Source: Bacteroidaceae bacterium
Lineage (GTDB): Bacteria; Bacteroidota; Bacteroidia; Bacteroidales; Bacteroidaceae
NCBI GenBank assembly: GCA_024398515.1
Contig: JAKSIZ010000014.1
Span: forward strand, 1-46,721
Direction: 5' to 3'
Length of the DNA stretch: 46,721 nt
Shown here: piece by piece, positions 24,408-31,852 of the stretch
How the letters are laid out: each line of letters starts with the position of its first letter
How positions within the stretch are numbered: position 1 is the stretch's first letter
Notes under the pieces: model-generated
Seen by the model: the letters and a program-made list of their open reading frames with translations, nothing else
What the model was told of the DNA's origin: nothing
Database searches by the model: none
Made by a program: the position numbers and the translations under genes

Positions 24408-24707
24408 CTATTTTTTTGTTGAGTGCAAGCATTTAAAAATGTATTTGGCTATTGCTGCGTTATAAGGATCAAAACCATTTTTTTGTCCACCTTCCCATAA
24501 CTTGTTCGAATATGCTTCGACAATGCCATTTAAGGGAATTTCATATTTTTTAGTTTGCTTTCCCTTTAGGGTAATATAGTTGTTGTCTATATCAAGTATC
24601 GTATATTCAGTCCTTTTAGTCGAACTGGGAATTACCAAACCTTTATAAACGTATTTGGTAATGTCAAACTTAGAAATAATACGAGTTGTAGTATAATTGT
24701 AGTCCAT
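24408..24707 (-). CDS. Hypothetical protein, 99 residues
   Basis: Not recognised. It is an ATG-started, AT-rich frame beginning MDYNYTTTRIISKFDITKYV. The first half is predicted beta-rich with a YTILDIDNNYITLKGKQTKK strand pair. It ends in an amphipathic helix (NAAIAKYIFKCLHSTKK). There is no signal peptide or membrane segment. Base composition is more AT-rich than the neighbouring genes, suggesting it came from elsewhere. It lies 49 bases downstream of the next - strand gene with an ATTATTAATAAT palindrome between. No good promoter is seen. Confidence 0.55.
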   Translation of the reverse strand: MDYNYTTTRIISKFDITKYVYKGLVIPSSTKRTEYTILDIDNNYITLKGKQTKKYEIPLNGIVEAYSNKLWEGGQKNGFDPYNAAIAKYIFKCLHSTKK

Positions 24708-24756
24708 ATGAAAAAAAAGTTTTGTTAAAAGTTATATTATTATTAATAATGTAGTA

Positions 24757-25191
24757 TTATACAAACGCCAATGTTGCGGCGAGAGAATCTGGGGTGAAAA
24801 CGACGGATTCGAGCGTCAGTTTTGCTAAAATCTGCTGCAATCGTTCTATTTTGTCAAGGTGAAGCACGAGTTGGTTGCCCGAAATCTTCTCTACAAATCC
24901 CTCTGGTATTCCGTTTGCAACACCGCCAACATTGCTTTGAAGTATTGTCATTGCAGGGCCAAGCACCATTTCAATTCCTGGCATTCCACCTATGCTCAGG
25001 TATAAATCCGTGCCTTCAATGCGCTCAACAGTAAGGTTGAGGGTGACTGAAATGGGGCGGTTTATGATAGGCATCGGCATTGTTGTGGCAACGGAACAAG
25101 TGTTGTCGTTGACGAAACCGAGCGTTAAATCCTTATTTGTTCTCTGCTGAATTATCTTCTGAAGTTCGTTGAAAGTGAGTTGTATAATCAT
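24757..25191 (-). CDS. Conserved-looking hypothetical protein, 144 residues
   Basis: Not recognised by family name. A soluble, beta-rich 144-residue protein with hydrophobic strands: DLTLGFVNDNTCSVATTM, ISVTLNLTVERIEGTDLYLS, GGMPGIEMVLGPAMTIL. The pattern suggests a small barrel of lipid- or membrane-related type, but no catalytic motif is apparent. It starts 4 bases after the stop of the EamA transporter gene on the same strand, so the two are almost certainly co-transcribed. Codon use matches the neighbours. Confidence 0.7.
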   Translation of the reverse strand: MIIQLTFNELQKIIQQRTNKDLTLGFVNDNTCSVATTMPMPIINRPISVTLNLTVERIEGTDLYLSIGGMPGIEMVLGPAMTILQSNVGGVANGIPEGFVEKISGNQLVLHLDKIERLQQILAKLTLESVVFTPDSLAATLAFV

Positions 25192-25195
25192 TTTG

Positions 25196-26122
25196 CTATT
25201 CTGTTTTTAGTTCATTACCTTGCTTGTTTACGAGCCATACTCCCACGAATATAAGCAGTGTGGCTATGACATTCTCGTGTGTGATGACCGCAAGTCCAAG
25301 TATTGCGGCATAGATTGCAGCGGTGATAGGCTGTATATAGTTGCACATTGCGATGACAGTCGGCGTTACGTTCTTCTGTGCAAGTGCTATGAGAAGGTAT
25401 CCTACGAACGATCCGAGTATCGAGATATACGCCAATGCGAACCATGCTTTGCCCGTGAGTTCAGCCCAAGGCACTGCTACGAGGTCGCCATACGTGAATG
25501 GAAGTACGCAGATTGTTGACAATGTGTAGAGCCATTTCATCAGTGCGAAGCATGAATACCGGCTTACAAGCCCGATGAAGAAAACGAGATAAATGGCTCC
25601 GCAGACCTGTGAAAGCACGCAAAGTGTGTCGCCAAGCAGAGGGTTTGTTACGTGCATCTCAGGGTTTTCGGCAGTTGCAAATATGAAGATCAGTACGCCG
25701 GCAAGTCCCATCAGCACGCCAAGAATCTTCAGGAATGGCGGGAACTTCTTGTGATAGGAAATTGCTCCGAGTATTAGGGTGAAGATTGGAGTGGTGGAGC
25801 AGCACACTGCCGCATCGACAGGGTATGTATATTCCGCGCCTATATTGGTCAGCGATTGTGTGCCGACAATGAATAACAATGAGCCGACGAGCATCAATGG
25901 CAAGTCCTTTATAACTACTGGTTGGTCGCCGGTGATGCGCTTTGGCAGTATCCATGCAAGCACCCAAAATAGTACGGTACACGAAATCATTCGCACTACA
26001 GACACTGTCATGCCCGACATTACACCCGTGTTGAGCAGCTCCTTGAGCAGAGGAGCCATCACGCCCCAAATGATGTTAGCCACCAGCAGAGCCGATAGCC
26101 CGACGATAATCTTCTTTTTCAT
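25196..26122 (-). CDS. EamA-family (DMT superfamily) transporter
   Basis: About 308 residues with ten membrane helices in two EamA halves: ALLVANIIWGVMAPLLKELL with MTVSVVRMISCTVLFWVLAW in the first, and QPITAAIYAAILGLAVITHE near the end of the second. Such proteins export amino acids or other small metabolites. The substrate is not predictable. I choose ATG 26122 (MKKKIIVGLSA). The in-frame start at 26134 falls inside the -7 box of a strong promoter, so it cannot be used from that promoter. Confidence 0.87.
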   Translation of the reverse strand: MKKKIIVGLSALLVANIIWGVMAPLLKELLNTGVMSGMTVSVVRMISCTVLFWVLAWILPKRITGDQPVVIKDLPLMLVGSLLFIVGTQSLTNIGAEYTYPVDAAVCCSTTPIFTLILGAISYHKKFPPFLKILGVLMGLAGVLIFIFATAENPEMHVTNPLLGDTLCVLSQVCGAIYLVFFIGLVSRYSCFALMKWLYTLSTICVLPFTYGDLVAVPWAELTGKAWFALAYISILGSFVGYLLIALAQKNVTPTVIAMCNYIQPITAAIYAAILGLAVITHENVIATLLIFVGVWLVNKQGNELKTE

Positions 26123-26131
26123 AACGGGGGG

Positions 26132-26161
26132 CAAAGTTAATAAATAATTGATAATTTACAA
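26132..26161 (-). promoter_or_regulatory. Promoter of the EamA transporter gene
   Basis: On the - strand: TTG (26161-26159), 19 bases, TAACTTTG (26139-26132), an ideal match. Transcription should begin only about 3-5 bases before ATG 26122, implying a leaderless or nearly leaderless message. Confidence 0.8.
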
Positions 26162-26221
26162 CTAATAATCGAAAATATTTTGTATTTATTTCGCACGCGG
26201 GCGCATTCATTTTAACATACG

Positions 26222-26343
26222 AGCGATACCCTCTACAATATGCTGTGTTAGGGGTGAAAAAAAGTTGTACAACTTTCGCGCGAAAGTTGTACAACTTTCA
26301 GTCGAAAGTTGTACAACTTTTTTCCGAGTTAAACGCTCGTTCC
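26222..26343 (+). repeat. Triple-palindrome repeat, copy C
   Basis: Three perfect AAAGTTGTACAACTTT units lie at 26261-26276, 26283-26298 and 26305-26320. Linkers are CGCGCG and CAGTCG. The left end is GCGATACCCTCTACAATATG...AGGGGTG and the right end CGAGTTAAACGCTCGTTCC. It lies between the divergent EamA and rsfS promoters, outside both. Confidence 0.92.
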
Positions 26344-26417
26344 AACAAACTTCATCGCACGCGTCGCGAAACGCAACCCTTCGCTCAAGGAAAAAAGCAT
26401 AAAAAATGTTTTTTTTC

Positions 26418-26448
26418 TTTGTATTCTTTGCGATTTGATGTAACTTTG
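26418..26448 (+). promoter_or_regulatory. Promoter of the rsfS-ftsH-cdsA operon
   Basis: TTTG 26418-26421, 19 bases, TAACTTTG 26441-26448. Predicted start near 26455, about 20 bases before the GTG start of rsfS. Confidence 0.85.
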
Positions 26449-26475
26449 TTCGCTCAAACCAATAATAGATAAATA

Positions 26476-26829
26476 GTGGGAAAGAAAAGTTTAGTTTCAA
26501 TCATTACAGAAGGTATTCAGGAGAAGAAAGGTACAGATATTGTAGTAATGGATTTAAGGAAGATTGAAGGTTCAATCTGCAACTATTTCGTAATAGCACA
26601 AGGCGGTTCGCCTTCGCAAGTAGAGGCAATAGTAGAGTCGATAGGCGAGTTTGCAAGCAAGGCAGGCGAGAAACCGACACACGTAGTAGGTTTAGAGAGC
26701 TGCCAGTGGGTAGCAATGGACTATACTGACGTGATGGTCCACGTGTTCCTGCCCGACGTACGCGAGTATTACGACCTCGAACACCTGTGGGAAGATGCGA
26801 AACTGAAGAAGATTGCTAACCTCGATTGA
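26476..26829 (+). CDS. rsfS: Ribosomal silencing factor RsfS
   Basis: 117 residues of the RsfS/Iojap family, which binds large-subunit protein L14 (uL14) and blocks subunit joining when nutrients are short. Family features seen: ITEGIQEKKGTDIVVMDL, SICNYFVIAQGGSPSQVEAI, WVAMDYTDVMVHVFLPDVRE and YYDLEHLWEDAK. The start is GTG at 26476. An in-frame TAA at 26470-26472 leaves no upstream alternative. It is first in an operon with ftsH (gap 24 bases), the usual Bacteroidetes arrangement. Confidence 0.93.
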   Translation: MGKKSLVSIITEGIQEKKGTDIVVMDLRKIEGSICNYFVIAQGGSPSQVEAIVESIGEFASKAGEKPTHVVGLESCQWVAMDYTDVMVHVFLPDVREYYDLEHLWEDAKLKKIANLD

Positions 26830-26853
26830 TACGCACGTAACACAAGAAACAAT

Positions 26854-28818
26854 ATGGACGAACGACAGAATTTCAACCAGAACAACAATAAAAACAACAT
26901 GCCAAAGTTCAATCTGAATTGGATTTACGGCTTGATTTTGGTGGTGCTTATATTCCTTTGGGCAACGAATACACAAGGTTCGTCGTCGGGAATGCAGAAG
27001 AGTGCCGACTATTCAGACTTCAAAACCTTCGTCGCAAAAGGCTATGCATCGAAAGTTGTAATCAACAATGACGAGAAAAAACTTAAGATGTTCGTCAAGG
27101 CAGAGCATGTGCGCGACATATTCAAGCAGAGTGCAAAGCAAGTCGGACCGAACCCTTACGTCAGCGTAGAGTTTGGCAGTGCCGACAAAGTTGAGACGTA
27201 TCTCAACGAAAAGACCGACGAGGGAGTGTTCAGTGGCAAGGTAAACTATGAAAATGCAAAGAGCAATTTCTTATGGGACATCTTTATTAGCATCGGCCCA
27301 TTAATACTGTTCTTCGCCATTTGGATATTCCTCATGCGAAGGTTCAGCGGCGGTGGAGGCGGAATATTCTCCGTAGGTAAAAGCAAAGCAAGGATGTATG
27401 AGAAGGGGAATAGCACTATGAATGTGACTTTCAAAGACGTGGCTGGACAGGAAGAAGCCAAGCAGGAAGTGCAGGAAATAGTTGATTTCCTCAAAAATCC
27501 AAAGAAATATACCGACCTCGGAGGCAAGATTCCAAAGGGTGCATTGCTTGTAGGACCTCCGGGAACAGGCAAGACTCTGCTTGCAAAAGCCGTTGCAGGC
27601 GAGGCAGGAGTACCGTTTTTCTCGATGAGTGGTTCGGACTTTGTAGAGATGTTTGTCGGTGTCGGAGCCTCACGAGTACGCGACCTTTTCCGTCAGGCAA
27701 AGGACAAATCGCCGTGCATTATATTTATTGACGAGATAGATGCAATAGGTCGCGCACGCAGCAAGAACCCTGCAATGGGCGGCAATGACGAGCGTGAGAG
27801 CACTCTCAACCAGTTGCTGACCGAGATGGATGGCTTTGGAACTAACAGCGGAGTGATTATCCTTGCGGCAACAAACCGTGCGGATATGCTCGACAAGGCG
27901 TTGCTCCGTGCCGGTCGTTTCGACCGTCAGATACATGTTGACCTGCCAAATCTCAACGAGAGAAAGGAAGTTTTCATGGTTCATTTGAAACCAATCAAGC
28001 TCGATGAATCGGTAGATGTGGAACTTCTTGCACGCCAGACACCAGGTTTCTCGGGTGCTGACATAGCCAATGTGTGCAATGAAGCAGCACTTATAGCGGC
28101 GCGTCACGGCAAGCCAAAGGTCACCAAACAGGATTTCCTCGATGCAGTTGACCGCATAATAGGCGGATTGGAGAAGAAGACACGCGTGATGACAGCCGAA
28201 GAAAAGCGTTCAATAGCACTTCACGAAGCAGGACATGCAACGCTTTCATGGTTCCTCGAACATGCCGATCCGCTTATAAAAGTGACGATTGTGCCGCGGG
28301 GAAATGCCCTCGGAGCAGCGTGGTATCTGCCTGAAGAGCGACAGATTACGACAAAGGAACAGATGCTTGACGAGATTTGTGCCCTCCTCGGAGGCCGTGC
28401 AGCCGAAGAACTCTTCACCGGACACATATCAACTGGAGCGATGAACGACCTCGAACGTGCCACGAAACAGGTTTATGCCATGGTAGCATACGTGGGAATG
28501 AGCGACAAACTACCTAACCTCTGCTACTACAACAACCAGGAATATTCGTTCCAAAAACCTTATTCCGAGGCAACGGCAGAGCTTATCGACCAAGAGGTGA
28601 AGGCAATGATTGCCGAACAATATGCCCGTGCAAAGCAGATGCTGACGGAGCATAAGGACGGTCACAACCAATTGGCACAGGTATTGATAGAGCGTGAAGT
28701 GATATTCGCAGAGGACGTAGAGCGCATCTTTGGCAAGCGTCCGTTCGTATCACGTTCGGAAGAAATAATGGAAAAAGTAGAAGAACCAAAGGAAAACGAT
28801 GAAGAATCTAATAGTTAG
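26854..28818 (+). CDS. ftsH: ATP-dependent zinc metalloprotease FtsH
   Basis: A 654-residue membrane-bound AAA+ protease that degrades misassembled membrane proteins and some regulators. Seen in order: a short Asn-rich N-terminus and first membrane helix (about 24-40), a periplasmic domain, a second helix (about 147-165), a glycine-rich linker, Walker [10 protein letters not shown] near 233, Walker [12 protein letters not shown], and the second region of homology with [20 protein letters not shown]. The zinc site HEAGH is near 456, with the downstream Asp in [10 protein letters not shown]. The C-terminal tail is acidic. Length and motifs are complete. The final 20 bases overlap cdsA. Confidence 0.97.
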   Translation: MDERQNFNQNNNKNNMPKFNLNWIYGLILVVLIFLWATNTQGSSSGMQKSADYSDFKTFVAKGYASKVVINNDEKKLKMFVKAEHVRDIFKQSAKQVGPNPYVSVEFGSADKVETYLNEKTDEGVFSGKVNYENAKSNFLWDIFISIGPLILFFAIWIFLMRRFSGGGGGIFSVGKSKARMYEKGNSTMNVTFKDVAGQEEAKQEVQEIVDFLKNPKKYTDLGGKIPKGALLVGPPGTGKTLLAKAVAGEAGVPFFSMSGSDFVEMFVGVGASRVRDLFRQAKDKSPCIIFIDEIDAIGRARSKNPAMGGNDERESTLNQLLTEMDGFGTNSGVIILAATNRADMLDKALLRAGRFDRQIHVDLPNLNERKEVFMVHLKPIKLDESVDVELLARQTPGFSGADIANVCNEAALIAARHGKPKVTKQDFLDAVDRIIGGLEKKTRVMTAEEKRSIALHEAGHATLSWFLEHADPLIKVTIVPRGNALGAAWYLPEERQITTKEQMLDEICALLGGRAAEELFTGHISTGAMNDLERATKQVYAMVAYVGMSDKLPNLCYYNNQEYSFQKPYSEATAELIDQEVKAMIAEQYARAKQMLTEHKDGHNQLAQVLIEREVIFAEDVERIFGKRPFVSRSEEIMEKVEEPKENDEESNS

Positions 28819-29647
28819 AAGCGTAACGGGATTGCTGTTTGTTGCGGCAATCGTGTGCTCTTTTCTCAATGCTGTGGCAATGATAATGCTTTTCGCACTG
28901 GTCACAGGACTGACGATTTGGGAATATACAGGTTTGGTAAACGAGCAGGAGAACGTAAACACAAACCGATTTATCTGCACGGTGGCAGGCGTTTATTTCT
29001 TCTTTGCCGTTGCAGGATTCTGTAGTGAACTCACACCAACTGCAGTGTTTATACCTTACCTGATAACCATCATCTACCTTATGGTGGCTGAACTTTATGC
29101 AAAGAACCCACAGCCGGTCGATACTTGGGCATACACTATGCTCTCTCAAATGTGGATTGCCGTGCCGTTCTCAACGATAAACATCCTGGCTTTTCCTGCC
29201 ACCGATGGCTTTCCAGTGTTCTCTTGTGTGCTGCCATTGAGCGTGTTTGTGTTCCTTTGGCTTAACGACACGGGCGCATATTTGTGTGGTTCGATGCTTG
29301 GACGACACAGACTTTTCCCTCGGATTTCGCCTAAGAAGAGTTGGGAAGGCAGTATCGGCGGTGCAGTATTAGTGTTGATTGCTGCTGCCGTGATAGGCAT
29401 CGTGCTTGGGAAATACGAACAAACCGCAAACATATTAAGCATACCTAAATGGATGGGAATGGGGCTTATAGTTGTCGTATTCGGTACGTTTGGCGACCTT
29501 GTCGAGTCGCTTTTCAAGCGTACATTGGGCATCAAGGATAGCGGAAACATTCTTCCTGGACATGGAGGAATGCTTGACCGCTTCGACTCATCGCTCATGG
29601 CATTCCCTGCCGTGGTAATTTATCTCTACACAATATCTTTAGTCTGA
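28799..29647 (+). CDS. cdsA: Phosphatidate cytidylyltransferase CdsA
   Basis: A 282-residue integral membrane enzyme making CDP-diacylglycerol from phosphatidic acid and CTP, the branch point of phospholipid synthesis. About eight hydrophobic helices are visible. The family signature is complete near the C-terminus: SLFKRTLGIKDSGNILPGHG followed by GMLDRFDS. It starts within the last codons of ftsH (20-base overlap) and ends 1 base before the tRNA nucleotidyltransferase gene, so translation is probably coupled. Confidence 0.95.
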   Translation: MKNLIVRSVTGLLFVAAIVCSFLNAVAMIMLFALVTGLTIWEYTGLVNEQENVNTNRFICTVAGVYFFFAVAGFCSELTPTAVFIPYLITIIYLMVAELYAKNPQPVDTWAYTMLSQMWIAVPFSTINILAFPATDGFPVFSCVLPLSVFVFLWLNDTGAYLCGSMLGRHRLFPRISPKKSWEGSIGGAVLVLIAAAVIGIVLGKYEQTANILSIPKWMGMGLIVVVFGTFGDLVESLFKRTLGIKDSGNILPGHGGMLDRFDSSLMAFPAVVIYLYTISLV

Positions 29648-29648
29648 T

Positions 29649-31103
29649 ATGTTCAAGAACTATTCCGACGACGAATTAGCCGAAATACTTGACGAGAAAA
29701 TGTTTCGCCTCATAGGAGAAACTGCCGATGAACTGGGGCTTGAATGCTACGTCATAGGTGGTTATGTGCGCGATATTTTCCTCGGGCGACCGTCGAACGA
29801 CATTGATGTAGTGTGTATCGGGACTGAACGACCAGGCATACTTCTTGCCGAGACACTGAAGAAGAAAATCGGTAGAAAGGCACATTTGTCGGTGTTCAAG
29901 AACTTTGGTACGGCGCAGTTGAAGGTCAACGGATTTGATGAAGAACTGGAATTTGTCGGAGCACGACGCGAGAGTTATCAGCGCAATTCGCGTAAACCTA
30001 TCGTTGAGGACGGCAGTTTGGAGGATGATCAAAACCGTCGCGACTTCACTATTAACGCCTTGGCTATATGCCTTAACAAGGAAAGATACGGTGAACTTGT
30101 CGATCCTTTCGATGGACTTTACGACATGGAAGACGGAATAATACGTACTCCACTCGACCCTGACATAACATTTTCCGACGATCCACTGCGCATGATGCGA
30201 TGTGTTCGCTTTGCTACACAACTCAGGTTCCGAATAGACGACGAGACCTTTGAGGCACTTTGTCGCAACAGGGAACGCATAAAGATAGTCAGTGGCGAAA
30301 GGATTATGACGGAACTGAACAAGATACTGATGTGCAAGGCACCAAGTATCGGCTTCGTTGAACTGGAGCGTTGCGGACTTCTTGAACTCATTATTCCAGA
30401 GGTAAGCGCACTGATAGGTGTTGAAGTAAAGAATGGCAGGGCACACAAAGATAACTTCTTCCATACGCTTGAGGTTCTTGACAATGTGGCAAAGTCGCCA
30501 GATACACCACTTTATCTACGCTGGAGTGCACTGCTGCACGATATAGGAAAGGCAAAGACAAAGAAGTGGGACAGCAAGTTAGGCTGGACTTTCCATAACC
30601 ATAACCTTGTTGGCGAACGGATGGTGCCCGAGATTTTCCGTCGTCTTAAACTTCCTCTCGACCAGCAGATGAAGTATGTGAAGAAACTTGTTTCGCTCCA
30701 CATGCGACCGATAAACATTGCCGACGACAAGGTCACCGACAGTGCTGTGCGACGTTTGCTCAGTGATGCCGGTGATGATATTGACGACTTGATGACTCTA
30801 TGCGAAGCCGACATAACGAGCAAGAACTCAATGCGAAAGAAAATGTTTCTTGAAAACTTCCGCATTGTGCGCGAAAAACTTGCCGACTTAAAGGAAAAGG
30901 ACTACAAGCGTCTGCTCCAGCCATGCATCGACGGCGACGAGATAATGCAGATGTTTAACCTCACGCCATGCCGTGCAGTGGGCGATTTGAAGAAAGTAAT
31001 GAAGGATGCCATCCTCGACGGCATTGTGCAAAACGAACGTGAACCGTTGATGGAACTGCTGCAGGCAGAAGCAAAGAAGTTGGGATTAACTTTGGACAAA
31101 TGA
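29649..31103 (+). CDS. CCA-adding-type tRNA nucleotidyltransferase with HD domain
   Basis: 484 residues of the class II polymerase-beta-type nucleotidyltransferase family. The catalytic head is near residues 35-60: VIGGYVRDIFLGRPSNDIDV (GG...R, DxD). RRDFTINALAI and DPLRMMRCVRFATQLRF follow, the RNA/NTP-binding blocks. An HD domain lies near 295 (LLHDIGKAKT), with later His residues (HNHNLVG, SLHMRP). It could be a full CCA-adding enzyme, as the HD domain suggests, or a poly(A)-polymerase-like relative. CCA addition is more probable. It overlaps the small downstream frame by ATGA. Confidence 0.9.
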   Translation: MFKNYSDDELAEILDEKMFRLIGETADELGLECYVIGGYVRDIFLGRPSNDIDVVCIGTERPGILLAETLKKKIGRKAHLSVFKNFGTAQLKVNGFDEELEFVGARRESYQRNSRKPIVEDGSLEDDQNRRDFTINALAICLNKERYGELVDPFDGLYDMEDGIIRTPLDPDITFSDDPLRMMRCVRFATQLRFRIDDETFEALCRNRERIKIVSGERIMTELNKILMCKAPSIGFVELERCGLLELIIPEVSALIGVEVKNGRAHKDNFFHTLEVLDNVAKSPDTPLYLRWSALLHDIGKAKTKKWDSKLGWTFHNHNLVGERMVPEIFRRLKLPLDQQMKYVKKLVSLHMRPINIADDKVTDSAVRRLLSDAGDDIDDLMTLCEADITSKNSMRKKMFLENFRIVREKLADLKEKDYKRLLQPCIDGDEIMQMFNLTPCRAVGDLKKVMKDAILDGIVQNEREPLMELLQAEAKKLGLTLDK

Positions 31104-31189
31104 AGAAATGGATTAATATCGTACTCGTAGCAATCATTATCTTGCTGTTGTTCTTGATAGTAAGAAGCATAACCTCTGCCATGTCATGA
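31100..31189 (+). CDS. Tiny single-helix membrane peptide, 29 residues
   Basis: ATG 31100 overlaps the stop of the nucleotidyltransferase gene (ATGA), and its own TGA overlaps the rsmD start at 31186 (again ATGA). The peptide begins MKKWINIVLVAIIILLLFLI and ends VRSITSAMS: two lysines, one hydrophobic helix of about 18-20 residues, then an Arg-containing tail. That is a textbook small membrane protein with Lys outside and inside the helix edge. The exact double coupling argues that it is translated. Alternatively it may merely pass ribosomes from one gene to the next. Function unknown. Confidence 0.65.
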   Translation: MKKWINIVLVAIIILLLFLIVRSITSAMS

Positions 31190-31779
31190 GAGTAATAACA
31201 GGTAAATATAAGGGACGTTCCTTTGACGTGCCGCATTCATTCAAGGCACGGCCAACCACCGACTTTGCAAAGGAAAACATCTTCAATGTCGTTCGCCAGT
31301 ATATAGACTTTGAAGATGCGACGGCACTTGACCTCTTTTCCGGTACGGGCAGCATCTCGCTTGAACTTCTTTCACGTGGATGCAGTAAGGTGATAAGCGT
31401 CGAGATGGCCCGTGATCACCACAGGTTTATCACACAATGTCTGCAAAAACTTGGCGATAGCAACTGCACGCCGATACGTGGCGATGTGTTTCGTTTCGTG
31501 AAGTCATGCAAGTTGCAGTTCGACTTCATCTTTGCCGATCCACCGTACAAACTTGAAAATCTTGCAACACTTCCTAATCTAATCCTCGGCAGTGTCTCAT
31601 CACCCCTTGGGGGGACAGAGGGGGGCTTTGATAATGCAACCCATCAGTTGCTGAAACCAGAGGGCATCTTTGTGCTTGAGCACGGTAAGGACTACGACTT
31701 CAGCGAATCACCTCATTTCATCGACCATAGAAGTTATGGCAGTGTGAACTTCACCCTTTTCAAGAAACAAAGCCTATAA
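31186..31779 (+). CDS. rsmD: 16S rRNA (guanine966-N2)-methyltransferase RsmD
   Basis: 197 residues of the RsmD family, which methylates G966 of 16S rRNA. Seen: MRVITGKYKGRSFDVP and RPTTDFAKENIFNVV, the SAM site LDLFSGTGSISLELLSRG, and the catalytic motif FADPPY. The ending LLKPEGIFVLEHGKDYD is also typical. Between residues about 134 and 153 (GSVSSPLGGTEGGFDNATHQ) lies extra sequence encoded by a copy of the G-rich dispersed repeat. It keeps frame and falls in a loop after the catalytic motif. It is the last gene of the operon, followed by a strong terminator. Confidence 0.93.
   Translation: MRVITGKYKGRSFDVPHSFKARPTTDFAKENIFNVVRQYIDFEDATALDLFSGTGSISLELLSRGCSKVISVEMARDHHRFITQCLQKLGDSNCTPIRGDVFRFVKSCKLQFDFIFADPPYKLENLATLPNLILGSVSSPLGGTEGGFDNATHQLLKPEGIFVLEHGKDYDFSESPHFIDHRSYGSVNFTLFKKQSL
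31603..31626 (+). repeat. G-rich dispersed repeat inserted in rsmD
   Basis: CCCCTTGGGGGG, ACAG, AGGGGGGC matches the intergenic repeats at 4391-4418 and (reversed) 554-585. It is read in frame as PLGGTEGG within rsmD. Confidence 0.85.
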
Positions 31780-31794
31780 TATTAATAAGGAATA

Positions 31795-31834
31795 GAAAAA
31801 TGGGTGCGTCAAAAGATTGGCGCACCCATTTTTT
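31795..31834. terminator. Bidirectional intrinsic terminator
   Basis: GAAAAATGGGTGCG pairs with CGCACCCATTTTTT around a loop of about 12 bases (TCAAAAGATTGG). A-run before and T-run after allow use from both sides. It ends rsmD (+) and the PAP2 gene (-), which converge here. Confidence 0.9.
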
Positions 31835-31852
31835 ATATATAATTATGGAGTG

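Noticed and set aside
29676-30464. 262-codon - strand frame opposite the tRNA nucleotidyltransferase gene
   Set aside because: The + strand frame carries all catalytic motifs. The antisense product is Cys/Tyr-rich and unlike a protein.
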